Below, one piece after another: positions 29,669-37,008 of a DNA stretch of 64,000 bases. The stretch comes from DASVHS01 sp038244815 (GTDB lineage: Bacteria > Acidobacteriota > Thermoanaerobaculia > Gp7-AA8), in assembly GCA_038244815.1 (NCBI GenBank), contig JBBRTB010000021.1, positions 1 through 64,000 of the forward strand, written 5' to 3'. The translations under genes were made by a program, and so were the position numbers. The stretch's first letter is position 1, and each line of letters starts with the position of its first letter. The notes beneath the pieces are model-generated. The model saw only the letters and a program-made list of their open reading frames with translations, made no database searches and was not told where the DNA came from.

Positions 29669-30619
29669 TCAACCGCGCTGTTCGACCCGAAAGCGGTGCA
29701 CGCCGGCCCGGATCTCGTCGCCGCTTTGTACCTTCGTGTTATGTGCGGGCAGGGTGTTGAGGAACGTTCCGTTGCGGCTCCCCAGATCCCTGACCCGTAC
29801 CGTGCCGTCGCCCTCCACGATCACTTCGAAGTGTTTGCGGGAGAGATATTCATCCGGCACGCGCACATGACCTTCGCGGCCGATGATCAGTCCCGCCGGC
29901 GGGATCTCGAACTCCTGGCCGAGGAGCGGCCCGTCGATGCAGATGAGCATGGTGTGCTTTGGTTCGACGAGGGCCTGGATCGGCCTGGTGCGCATGGCCT
30001 CGATCTCCGCCGCATCCTTGTTCACGAAGTCGTTGGTGTTGAGCTCGATGGGCTCGACGAGCGTTCCGCGCTCCCCGGTCGGCTCGACGCTGAGGAGCGC
30101 TGTTCCCACTCGCACGAGGTGTACGCCGTCGGTAATTACCGACTCCGTGATCCTCTGCCCATCGATGTAAGTCCCCATGTGCGACTCGGCGTCCCGCAGA
30201 ACGAGATCGGTGGCCCTGACGGCGATCGAGCAGTGCCGGATGTCGAGCTCCGAATCGGGAAGCACGATGTGGCAACCCTTCCGGCCGATCCATAGAGGAT
30301 GCCCGGCGATGGTGAAGACGACGTTGACCGACTGATGCGCGCTCTGTGCGATCACCCGGATCGAGCGCGGCGCGGTGGGCGGGGCTGCGCTCGGCTCGCC
30401 CGCGGCTTCCATGGGCCCGGCCGCGTTGTCGACGCGATACGGCTGGAGGTCGATCTCCTTGATCTGATCGGGACTGACCAGGCGCGCCAGGATCGCCGCC
30501 TTGCTGCCCGAAAGCCACTCCCCGCAGTGACAGGTGGCGATGGCGTTCGGAAGGCGCACGGCCACGACGCCCGGTACATCGTAGGACTGTCCGCACTTCG
30601 GACAGCGGATGAGCGGCAT
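29669..30619 (-). CDS. Zinc-ribbon protein with two FHA domains
   Basis: A 316-residue protein. A short zinc ribbon (Cys 6, 9, 30, 32) opens it, then a low-complexity Ala/Pro linker (about 70-85). A first FHA-like domain (about 90-180, W-I-G-R-K-G then H-C-S-I) is degenerate at the phosphothreonine loop. A second, well-formed FHA domain (about 215-316, I-I-G-R-E-G, S-R-K-H, G-S-R-N-G-T) should bind phosphothreonine. It thus looks like an adaptor in Ser/Thr kinase signalling; no kinase gene is in the window. It is 40 bases upstream of the diguanylate cyclase on the same strand, so probably one transcript. Confidence 0.85.
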   Translation of the reverse strand: MPLIRCPKCGQSYDVPGVVAVRLPNAIATCHCGEWLSGSKAAILARLVSPDQIKEIDLQPYRVDNAAGPMEAAGEPSAAPPTAPRSIRVIAQSAHQSVNVVFTIAGHPLWIGRKGCHIVLPDSELDIRHCSIAVRATDLVLRDAESHMGTYIDGQRITESVITDGVHLVRVGTALLSVEPTGERGTLVEPIELNTNDFVNKDAAEIEAMRTRPIQALVEPKHTMLICIDGPLLGQEFEIPPAGLIIGREGHVRVPDEYLSRKHFEVIVEGDGTVRVRDLGSRNGTFLNTLPAHNTKVQSGDEIRAGVHRFRVEQRG

Positions 30620-30632
30620 GGGCGTGGATTAT

Positions 30633-30792
30633 AGGTGCTCGGTGCTGGGTGCTCGGTACTCGGCGAACCGGTAACCGGTAACTGGTACTGGTAACCGATA
30701 ACCCGACAACCCGGCGACCCGGCAACCCGGCAACCCGACAACCCGGCGACCCAGCGACCCGGCGACCCAGCGACCCAGCGACCAAGGTGCTC
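30633..30792. repeat. Heptamer/octamer repeat island R3, inverted orientation
   Basis: Read on the plus strand it is the exact reverse order of the composite: GGTGCTC/GGTACTC units (C'), GGCGAA, GGTAACCGGTAACTGG units (B'), then GGCAACCC and GCGACCC/GCGACCCA octamers (A'). It fills the space between divergent FHA and MCP genes, so their promoters must lie in or beside it. Confidence 0.85.
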
Positions 30793-30851
30793 GGCAGAGG
30801 GCCGTTCTCTAGCACGGGGTACGGCGCTCCGAGTACACTTCAGCGGTCTCC

Positions 30852-32924
30852 ATGTTGGCCGACGGTCAAGGGCAGGGGTTGTTCCGGGCGGGACTGCGGA
30901 CGAAGTTCATCGCCGCCTTCGTCTTCCAGACGTTTGTCCTCGCGTTCGGAATCCTCTTCATCCATCACTGGCTGGTACGCCGGGCCATGGTGCGGCAGAC
31001 CGTCGTGCAGGCCGCGGCGATTACGCGCAATGTCGAGTCGACGGCCTCCTACTACGTCATCTTCCACATCGACTCCGATCTGCAGGCCATCACGGCCGAC
31101 CTGCGCAGGAACCCGTCGATCCAGTACGCCGACTTCCTGGGGCCGAACGGCGAGCGGCTTGCGTCGACGGATCCTCACACGCCTCCCGAGATGGCGGCGC
31201 GGCGCGATGCGGCGCCGGACGGCGTGCAGGTGGGCGATGGCAAGTACCTCTTCATCGTCCCGTTTCACGAATCGAAGACGGACACGACCCGGCCCAGAGG
31301 ATATTTCCGGCTGCTGACCGACGACCGCGAAGCAGCGCGGGCGACGGCCGAGCTGACATGGTGGAACTTCCTGATCACGGCGGTGGCGCTGGCGGTGGCG
31401 CTGACGATGGGCTACTTCATTTCGAAGTGGATCATCCAGCCCATGAGCGCCCTGGCCGGCTCAGTGCAGCAGATCTCCCAGGGTGATCTCACGCAGCGTG
31501 TGATCTCCCAGAGTCAGGACGAGATCGGCACGCTGGCTTCCGTGTTCAATCTGATGTCGCAGAATCTCGAGCGCACAATCCGCAGCGTCATCCAGTCCCA
31601 GGCCAAGCTCAAGTCGGTGGTGGAGACCGTGGACACGCGTTCGCGCACGGTGATCGACCGGGTCGACGAGCAACGGGCCATCATCGACGAGACTTACCAC
31701 TCCATCGACAAACTCAACAGCGGCGTCCGGAAGATCACCGATAACGTGGAGGCTCTCTCGGCATCGTCCGAGGAGACGTCGTCGTCGATGCTGGAGATGG
31801 TGGCGTCGATGGAGGAAGTCAGCCGCCACACCGACACGCTTTGGGGCTCGGTGGAGGAGACGGCCTCGGCGACGCATCAGATGGTCTCGTCGATCAGCGA
31901 GGTCGATCAGAACGTCGTCTATCTGACGAACTTCGTGACCGAGACCTCGTCGTCGATGGTGGAGATGAGCGCATCGATCGCGGCGGTGGAAACGAATGCC
32001 GCTCGTTCGTACGACCTTACTCTGGCCGTGGCCGATGCCGCGGAGTCGGGCATGAGTGCAGTGCGCGAGACGATCGAGGGGATGGAGCAGATCCGCCAGT
32101 CGGTCATCGCATCGAACGCGGTGGTCTCCCGGCTCGGCGAGCGCTCCATCGCCATCGGCCGGATCCTCAACGTCATCGAAGACGTGGCCGAGCAGACGAA
32201 TCTGCTGGCTCTCAACGCGGCCATCCTGGCGGCGCAGGCCGGTGAATACGGCAAGGGATTCTCGGTCGTGGCTGCGGAGATCCGGGAGCTGTCGGAGCGC
32301 ACGGCCTCATCGACGCGCGACATCGGCAACCTCATCGGTGCGGTGCAGGACGAAGTGAAGAACGCGCTGATGACGATGTCCAGCGGCTCCAAGCTCGTCG
32401 AGAAGGGTGTGGCGCTCTCCCACGACGCCGGCAAGGCCCTCACCAGGATTCTCGAGTCGGCGACAAAGGCGTCGGGCATGGGCAAGGAGATCGCCAGCGC
32501 CACGCGCGAGCAGGCCTCGGGCAGCGAGACCGTGACCCGGGCCGTCGATCAGCTTCAGGAGATGGTCAAGCAGATCAGCTCGGCCACCGCACAGCAGGCC
32601 TCGGGCTCCGACCACATCATGAAGGCCGTCGAGTCGATGCGCGAAGTGACGAAGTACGTGCGTCAGGCCATGGTGGAGCAGCGGTCGGGCTCGACGATGA
32701 TCTCGTCGGCGACCGAGCGCATGATCGAGATGATCCACGAGATCTTCCAGGTGGCGGCCAACCAGGCCGTGGAGAGCGAGAAGATCGTTCACACCATGGA
32801 GCAGGTGCGCACCATCGCCGAGGGAAACCGGGAGTCCGCGGCGGAGATGAGCGAAGCCATCACGCTGCTCTCCGACGCCATCCGCAGCCTGGACGAGGAA
32901 GTGCGCAAGTTCCGCGTGCACTGA
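30852..32924 (+). CDS. Methyl-accepting chemotaxis protein
   Basis: A 690-residue transducer: TM1 about 18-38, a small periplasmic domain of about 130 residues, TM2 about 172-192 followed by HAMP (about 195-245). A long cytoplasmic four-helix bundle follows, with the conserved hairpin E-D-V-A-E-Q-T-N-L-L-A-L-N-A-A-I-L-A-A-Q-A (about 440-460). The bundle is unusually long and Ser/Thr-rich, with many E-x-x-x-S/A-T periods that could be methylation sites. cheW follows five bases after the stop, so the pair forms a signalling core; CheA is not in the window. In lineages with type IV pili such systems often steer pili. Confidence 0.9.
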   Translation: MLADGQGQGLFRAGLRTKFIAAFVFQTFVLAFGILFIHHWLVRRAMVRQTVVQAAAITRNVESTASYYVIFHIDSDLQAITADLRRNPSIQYADFLGPNGERLASTDPHTPPEMAARRDAAPDGVQVGDGKYLFIVPFHESKTDTTRPRGYFRLLTDDREAARATAELTWWNFLITAVALAVALTMGYFISKWIIQPMSALAGSVQQISQGDLTQRVISQSQDEIGTLASVFNLMSQNLERTIRSVIQSQAKLKSVVETVDTRSRTVIDRVDEQRAIIDETYHSIDKLNSGVRKITDNVEALSASSEETSSSMLEMVASMEEVSRHTDTLWGSVEETASATHQMVSSISEVDQNVVYLTNFVTETSSSMVEMSASIAAVETNAARSYDLTLAVADAAESGMSAVRETIEGMEQIRQSVIASNAVVSRLGERSIAIGRILNVIEDVAEQTNLLALNAAILAAQAGEYGKGFSVVAAEIRELSERTASSTRDIGNLIGAVQDEVKNALMTMSSGSKLVEKGVALSHDAGKALTRILESATKASGMGKEIASATREQASGSETVTRAVDQLQEMVKQISSATAQQASGSDHIMKAVESMREVTKYVRQAMVEQRSGSTMISSATERMIEMIHEIFQVAANQAVESEKIVHTMEQVRTIAEGNRESAAEMSEAITLLSDAIRSLDEEVRKFRVH

Positions 32925-32929
32925 CTCTC

Positions 32930-33400
32930 ATGACCGGCGCCAGGGAGCTCCGCCTCATCGCTTTCCGCATCGGGGCGGAGACGTTCGTGGTCGACATCAT
33001 GGCCGTGCGCCAGATCATGCCGTACCGCGGAACGACCGCGGTCCCCACGGCGCCCGCCTTCATCGAAGGCATCGTCGCGCTCCGGAACGAGGTCATCCCC
33101 ATCATCGATCTGCGCGATCGTTTCGAAATCGACGCGTCGCAGCGCTCGGAGAAGCCCCTGGTCCTCATCACCGAAACGGAGGCGGGCACCATCGGGCTCA
33201 AAGTCGACGAGGTGCGGCGTATCGTGACGCTGCCGCCAGACGCCCTGCTGCCGCCGCCTCCGCTCATCCGCGGTGTGCGCGGGGACCTCCTCATCGCCAT
33301 CGTGCCGCAGGGAGAGGACGTCTACCTGGTTCTGGACATCGAAAGCGTGTTGACGGGCGATGAGAAAAGCGAGCTGGCCGGCACATCACTCGAAGCCTGA
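32930..33400 (+). CDS. cheW: CheW-like chemotaxis coupling protein
   Basis: A 156-residue single CheW domain: F-R-I-G-A-E-T-F-V-V-D-I near residues 12-23, the N-L-R-G-like G-I-V-A-L-R-N-E-V-I-P-I-I-D-L-R segment near 47-62, and the V-D-E-V-R-R-I-V turn near 92-99. It should bridge the upstream MCP to a CheA kinase. Five bases separate it from the MCP, so translation is probably coupled. The last about 20 residues are unlike the family. Confidence 0.9.
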   Translation: MTGARELRLIAFRIGAETFVVDIMAVRQIMPYRGTTAVPTAPAFIEGIVALRNEVIPIIDLRDRFEIDASQRSEKPLVLITETEAGTIGLKVDEVRRIVTLPPDALLPPPPLIRGVRGDLLIAIVPQGEDVYLVLDIESVLTGDEKSELAGTSLEA

Positions 33401-33412
33401 ACGCCGCCGCGT

Positions 33413-33607
33413 TCAGGATCGGCCATCCCATTCGTCGCCGTTGCCGCCGTCCGGCTCGTCGCTCCTCCGATCCTTCCGAAATCCATACGGGCAGTGCCTG
33501 CATCCCGACTCGCAGCAATAGCCTCGCTCGCGCAGGTACTTCCCGGTGAAGACCATGAAGGGCCCCTCGTAGTAGAAGTCTTCGCCCTCAACCAGCGTTC
33601 GCGTCAT
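33413..33607 (-). CDS. Small cysteine-rich DUF5522-like protein
   Basis: A 64-residue protein with V-F-T-G-K-Y-L-R-E-R-G-Y-C-C-E-S-G-C-R-H-C-P-Y-G: four cysteines and a histidine spaced as a likely metal site. This is the core of the small DUF5522 family, of unknown function. The C-terminal tail is acidic and charged. I start at ATG 33607, since upstream residues are unlike the family. That start codon overlaps the ATG of the divergent heptose kinase gene (CATG), a very tight head-to-head arrangement. Confidence 0.65.
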   Translation of the reverse strand: MTRTLVEGEDFYYEGPFMVFTGKYLRERGYCCESGCRHCPYGFRKDRRSDEPDGGNGDEWDGRS

Positions 33608-34637
33608 GTATTCTTCGCCCGTGTTCGGCCGGGACCGTCTGCTGCAACTGACTGAGGCGATGAGCGGAAAGTTCATCGTCGTGTACGGGGACATCGTCGC
33701 CGACCGATTCATCTATGGGACGCCCAAGCGCATTTCGCGCGAGGCGCCCGTGCTCATCCTCCGGCAGTATCGGGACGACATTCTCCTCGGCGGCGCCGGC
33801 AATGCCATCAACAATATTCTGTCCCTCGGCGGCATGCCCATCCCGGTCTCCGTGGTCGGCAACGACAGCGAGGGGCGCACACTGCTCGAGAAGCTGACCG
33901 GCCAGGGCATCGACTGCGGCGGCGTGCTGCCCGTGGATCGCTACAAGACTCCGACGAAGGTGAGAATCCTTGGGGGCATGCCGCACGCGTCGCGCCAGCA
34001 GATCGTTCGCTACGACATCGAGGACCATGTCGAGCTCACCCAGCTCGAACGCGATCAGTTCGCATTCCTTCTGCGCGAACAGATCAGCGTATGCCACGCC
34101 GCTCTCATCAGTGATTATGGATACGGCGTGGTCACGCCCGGTCTGGCCGGCAATCTCACGACCCATGCCCGCGGGAAGCCGGTGACCCTGGACTCGCGCT
34201 ACAACCTCCTCGGCTATCCCGATGTCACCGCCGCCACGCCGAATGAGGAGGAAGCTGCCGCCGCCGCGGGGACCTCGCTCTGGGAAGACGACAACGGCGC
34301 CAACCTGCGCGGTGTTGCCGATGCGCTCCAGCAGAGCCTCGACAGCGAGGCCATTCTCATCACGCGCGGCAGCCGGGGAATGGCGTTGTTCGAGAAGGGT
34401 GGAAAGGATCCTCTGTTCATTCCCGTGTACGGAACCGATCAGGTGGCCGACGTCACCGGCGCCGGCGACACGGTCATCGCCACATTCACGCTGGCGCTGG
34501 CCGCCGCCGCTTCGTATGCCGAAGCGGCCAAGCTGGCGAATTACGCCGGTGGAATCGTGGTCCAGAAAATGGGGACGGCCACGGTGTCGAACGAAGAGTT
34601 GAAGCATGCCATCGAGCGCGATGAAGAGTTGAAATGA
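33606..34637 (+). CDS. rfaE1: D-glycero-beta-D-manno-heptose-7-phosphate kinase
   Basis: A 343-residue PfkB/ribokinase-fold kinase for the first committed phosphorylation of ADP-heptose synthesis. R-E-A-P-V-L-I-L (about 45-52), G-G-A-G-N-A-I-N-N (about 62-70), the D-Y-G-Y-G loop, and the C-terminal D-V-T-G-A-G-D-T with the catalytic Asp are all present. In E. coli this is the N-terminal half of HldE; here kinase and adenylyltransferase are separate genes. ATG 33606 overlaps the divergent DUF5522 start, so GTG 33621 is a plausible alternative. Confidence 0.9.
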   Translation: MYSSPVFGRDRLLQLTEAMSGKFIVVYGDIVADRFIYGTPKRISREAPVLILRQYRDDILLGGAGNAINNILSLGGMPIPVSVVGNDSEGRTLLEKLTGQGIDCGGVLPVDRYKTPTKVRILGGMPHASRQQIVRYDIEDHVELTQLERDQFAFLLREQISVCHAALISDYGYGVVTPGLAGNLTTHARGKPVTLDSRYNLLGYPDVTAATPNEEEAAAAAGTSLWEDDNGANLRGVADALQQSLDSEAILITRGSRGMALFEKGGKDPLFIPVYGTDQVADVTGAGDTVIATFTLALAAAASYAEAAKLANYAGGIVVQKMGTATVSNEELKHAIERDEELK

Positions 34638-34656
34638 GCAGGCCGGCGATCCGAGC

Positions 34657-35157
34657 ATGAACGCACCGATCCTCAGCGAGCGAGAACTGCTCGAGGCCGT
34701 CGGGCGCGAGCGGCAAACCGGAAAGAAGATCGCATTCGCCAACGGTGTCTTCGATATTCTCCACGTCGGACACGTGCGTTACCTTCAGGGAGCGGCGGCG
34801 GTGGCGGACGTGCTTGTGGTGGGCGTCAACGGCGACGATTCGGTGCGTACGCTCAAAGGAGAAGGACGGCCGCTCATCGGCGAGAGCGAGCGCGCGGAGA
34901 TCGTGGCGGCCATCCGCGGGGTCGCCTACGTGACGATCTTCCACGAGAAGAGTCCCGCCCGTCTCATGCAGGCGCTCGAGCCCGACTTTCAGTGCAAAGG
35001 CACCGACTACACCGCGGAGTCCGTGCCCGAGGCGGACGTGGTCCGTTCGTTCGGGGGCCGGGTGGTGATCGTGGGCGATCCGAAAGATCATTCGACCACC
35101 GGGATTCTCGAACGGATGAAACCGAGGACCGAGGACCGAGGACCGAGGAAGGGTTGA
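34657..35157 (+). CDS. rfaE2: D-glycero-beta-D-manno-heptose 1-phosphate adenylyltransferase
   Basis: A 166-residue nucleotidyltransferase, the counterpart of the HldE C-terminal half, which forms ADP-heptose. It has F-A-N-G-V-F-D-I-L-H-V-G-H (H-x-G-H at about 37-40), the G-V-N-G-D-D-S-V loop and the G-E-S-E-R-A motif. Family members end soon after H-S-T-T-G-I; here the last residues, P-R-T-E-D-R-G-P-R-K-G, are encoded by a GAGGACC heptamer array. The stop TGA overlaps the TTG of the heptosyltransferase gene. Confidence 0.92.
   Translation: MNAPILSERELLEAVGRERQTGKKIAFANGVFDILHVGHVRYLQGAAAVADVLVVGVNGDDSVRTLKGEGRPLIGESERAEIVAAIRGVAYVTIFHEKSPARLMQALEPDFQCKGTDYTAESVPEADVVRSFGGRVVIVGDPKDHSTTGILERMKPRTEDRGPRKG
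35121..35149. repeat. GAGGACC heptamer array at the end of rfaE2
   Basis: About four tandem ACCGAGG units encode the last residues of rfaE2 (one P-R-T-E-D-R-G heptapeptide period) and supply GAGGAAGGG just before the TTG of the next gene, so the repeat also provides its ribosome-binding site. Confidence 0.85.
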
Positions 35158-36056
35158 CTCGGCTCCTGGTCGTTCGCCTCTCCGCACTCGGAGACGTCAT
35201 TCACACGATCCCGGCGGTGATGTCGCTGCGCCCCTTCTTCGATGTCTCCTGGGCCGTGGAGAAACCTTACGCGGAACTGGTGCAGATCGTCGCGGGCGTC
35301 GAGGTGATTCCGGTGCAGTTGAAGAAGTGGTCCCTCTCCCGGATTCTCGACGCGCGCCAGGCCGTGAGTGGTTTCGATATCGCCGTCGACTTCCAGGGTC
35401 TGATCAAGTCCGCGCTGCTTGCACGCGTATCCGGAGCCGCTGATCGATATGGGTTCGCAAAAGAAGCGGTGCGCGAGAAGCCCACGGCGATGTTCTACAA
35501 CCACAGAGTGAGTGTCGATCAGACGCAGCACGTCGTCGACTGGAACAAGGAGCTGGCAGCCGCGGTAACCCGGCAACCCGACAACCAGGCAATCCGGCAA
35601 CCCGATTGGTCCGCCTTTGCCATGGACGGGCACGATCGTCTCGGAGCGTTTGCGAACAAGATCGTGTTGCTGCCGGGAGCCGGCCGTCCCGGGAAGCAGT
35701 GGCCGGTGTCGCGCTTTCGTGAGCTGGTGGCGCGATATGAGGGGAAAACGGCCGTCGTCGCCGGCCCGGGCGAGCGTGCTCTGGCCGAAGGAATCGGAGG
35801 AGCCATCGCACCGGAAACGAACCTGCGGGAACTCGCGTTCCTGCTGGCGCGGGCCAGCCTCGTGGTCGGAGGCGATACCGGTCCGCTCCATCTGGCCGAC
35901 GCGCTGGGAACAAGAGTTGTAGGGCTGTATGGGGCAACGGACTGGCGGCGCAACGGGCCGTACGGCCAGCGCGGAGTCACGATCGACGGCGATTCCATGC
36001 AATCGATCGGTGCGGGGGACGTCATCAGAAAGATCGACGAGGTACTGGACCGGTGA
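35154..36056 (+). CDS. ADP-heptose--LPS heptosyltransferase (GT9 family)
   Basis: A 300-residue WaaC/WaaF-type glycosyltransferase adding heptose to the LPS inner core. It has V-V-R-L-S-A-L-G-D-V-I-H near the start, V-D-F-Q-G-L-I-K-S (about 80-88), and the donor site G-G-D-T-G-P-L-H-L-A-D-A-L-G (about 243-256) with Y-G-A-T-D. I start at TTG 35154, which overlaps the rfaE2 stop and gives the family N-terminus. Residues about 137-151 (R-Q-P-D-N-Q-A-I repeated) come from an octamer repeat array and lie between the two Rossmann domains, where an insert would be tolerated. Confidence 0.87.
   Translation: MTRLLVVRLSALGDVIHTIPAVMSLRPFFDVSWAVEKPYAELVQIVAGVEVIPVQLKKWSLSRILDARQAVSGFDIAVDFQGLIKSALLARVSGAADRYGFAKEAVREKPTAMFYNHRVSVDQTQHVVDWNKELAAAVTRQPDNQAIRQPDWSAFAMDGHDRLGAFANKIVLLPGAGRPGKQWPVSRFRELVARYEGKTAVVAGPGERALAEGIGGAIAPETNLRELAFLLARASLVVGGDTGPLHLADALGTRVVGLYGATDWRRNGPYGQRGVTIDGDSMQSIGAGDVIRKIDEVLDR
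35564..35604. repeat. GGCAACCC octamer array inside the heptosyltransferase gene
   Basis: Degenerate GGCAACCC units in frame with the gene. Three octamers make 24 bases, giving an eight-residue period (R-Q-P-D-N-Q-A-I then R-Q-P-D). The same octamer makes up the A module of the intergenic islands. Confidence 0.82.
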
Positions 36057-36805
36057 GAGGACTGATCGCAACTGCCGTTCTGATGGTCGCGGTTTCGGCA
36101 GGCGTTCAGCGGCTGCACGACATCTACAACACGGGCGAAACGCTCGACTACGACCTCTCCTGGTCGAGCGTCTCGGGTGGTACGGCACGCATGACCATCT
36201 CGCCCATCGATCACGACCGCCTGCGCATTACCTCGATTGCAAAGTCAGGAGCGTTCTTCTCACGGTTCTTCCGCGTGCGCGATGAGATCGAGTCGGTCGT
36301 CGGCAGCGAGGACTTCTCGACCCTGGAGTACCACAAGATGCTGCAGGAGGGATCGAAGCGGAAGGACGAGTTGACGGTCGTCGACGAACGAAACGGCGTG
36401 GCCATCCGCAAAGGGAAGGCGGTGGCCGTTCCGCATCCGGTGTTCGATCCGATCTCGCTCATGTACTACGTGCGAACGCTCGATCTCACGCCCGGTAAGA
36501 CCCATGATTTCACGATCGTCGCGGACGGCAAGGTCTACAAGGTGACGGCGGTGGTCGGGAATCGCCAGACGATCTCCACGCCGGCCGGCACGTTCAACAC
36601 CGTGGTCGTCGAGCCGAAGATGGAGTCGCAGGCCGGTGTTTTCAAGGACGAGCAGAAGCGCCTGCTGATCTGGTACTCGGACGACGCCCGGCACATCCCG
36701 GTGCGAATCCGCTCGGACGTGAAGATCGGCTCGATTACGGTCACGCTGCGGGGAATGAAGGCCGGTGTGGACGACATCGAGCCGGGCACCCGCGTCGGAC
36801 AATAG
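36053..36805 (+). CDS. Exported DUF3108 protein
   Basis: A 250-residue protein from GTG 36053, overlapping the heptosyltransferase stop by four bases (GTGA). It has a short hydrophobic signal segment (about 4-18). The rest is beta-rich: F-F-S-R-F-F-R-V-R-D near residue 65, then a Y-Y-V-R-T-L segment and G-T-F-N-T-V-V-V-E-P near 180, typical of DUF3108. Family members are periplasmic or outer-membrane-associated and of unknown function. The LPS operon context suggests an envelope role, as inference. Confidence 0.75.
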   Translation: MRGLIATAVLMVAVSAGVQRLHDIYNTGETLDYDLSWSSVSGGTARMTISPIDHDRLRITSIAKSGAFFSRFFRVRDEIESVVGSEDFSTLEYHKMLQEGSKRKDELTVVDERNGVAIRKGKAVAVPHPVFDPISLMYYVRTLDLTPGKTHDFTIVADGKVYKVTAVVGNRQTISTPAGTFNTVVVEPKMESQAGVFKDEQKRLLIWYSDDARHIPVRIRSDVKIGSITVTLRGMKAGVDDIEPGTRVGQ

Positions 36806-36822
36806 CGGCCTTTCGGGTAAAT

Positions 36823-36953
36823 CAGTTACAATAACTGCTAGCCCTCTCACTGGCGTGGCGGCCATCGCGGCGGTGTAGCCCTCGCCCGCGGTGGTAAACT
36901 TTGTCACTCTCCAAACGGATCCGAACTCTCCGGGTCAGCAGGATGGTGAGGGC
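36823..36953 (+). promoter_or_regulatory. Palindrome and structured leader upstream of pilB
   Basis: CAGTTA-CAA-TAACTG (36823-36837) is a 15-bp palindrome suited to a regulator. After it, GCCCTCTCAC (36841-36850) can pair with GTGAGGGC (36946-36953), closing a roughly 110-nt domain with internal GC hairpins (for example GATCCG with CGGGTC near 36919-36936). It does not show the conserved loops of the c-di-GMP-I riboswitch. RNA class unknown. Confidence 0.4.
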
Positions 36954-37008
36954 GTGTGGCTGGCGCGTTCTGAGCGGGTTCAATCGATCCAACGGAGTCT
37001 AAACAAGC

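Noticed and set aside
36841..36953. c-di-GMP-I (GEMM) riboswitch or SRP RNA in the pilB leader
   Set aside because: The conserved GEMM loop words and the GGTCAGG..GGAAGGAAGCAGC apex of SRP RNA are not present; only generic pairing is seen.
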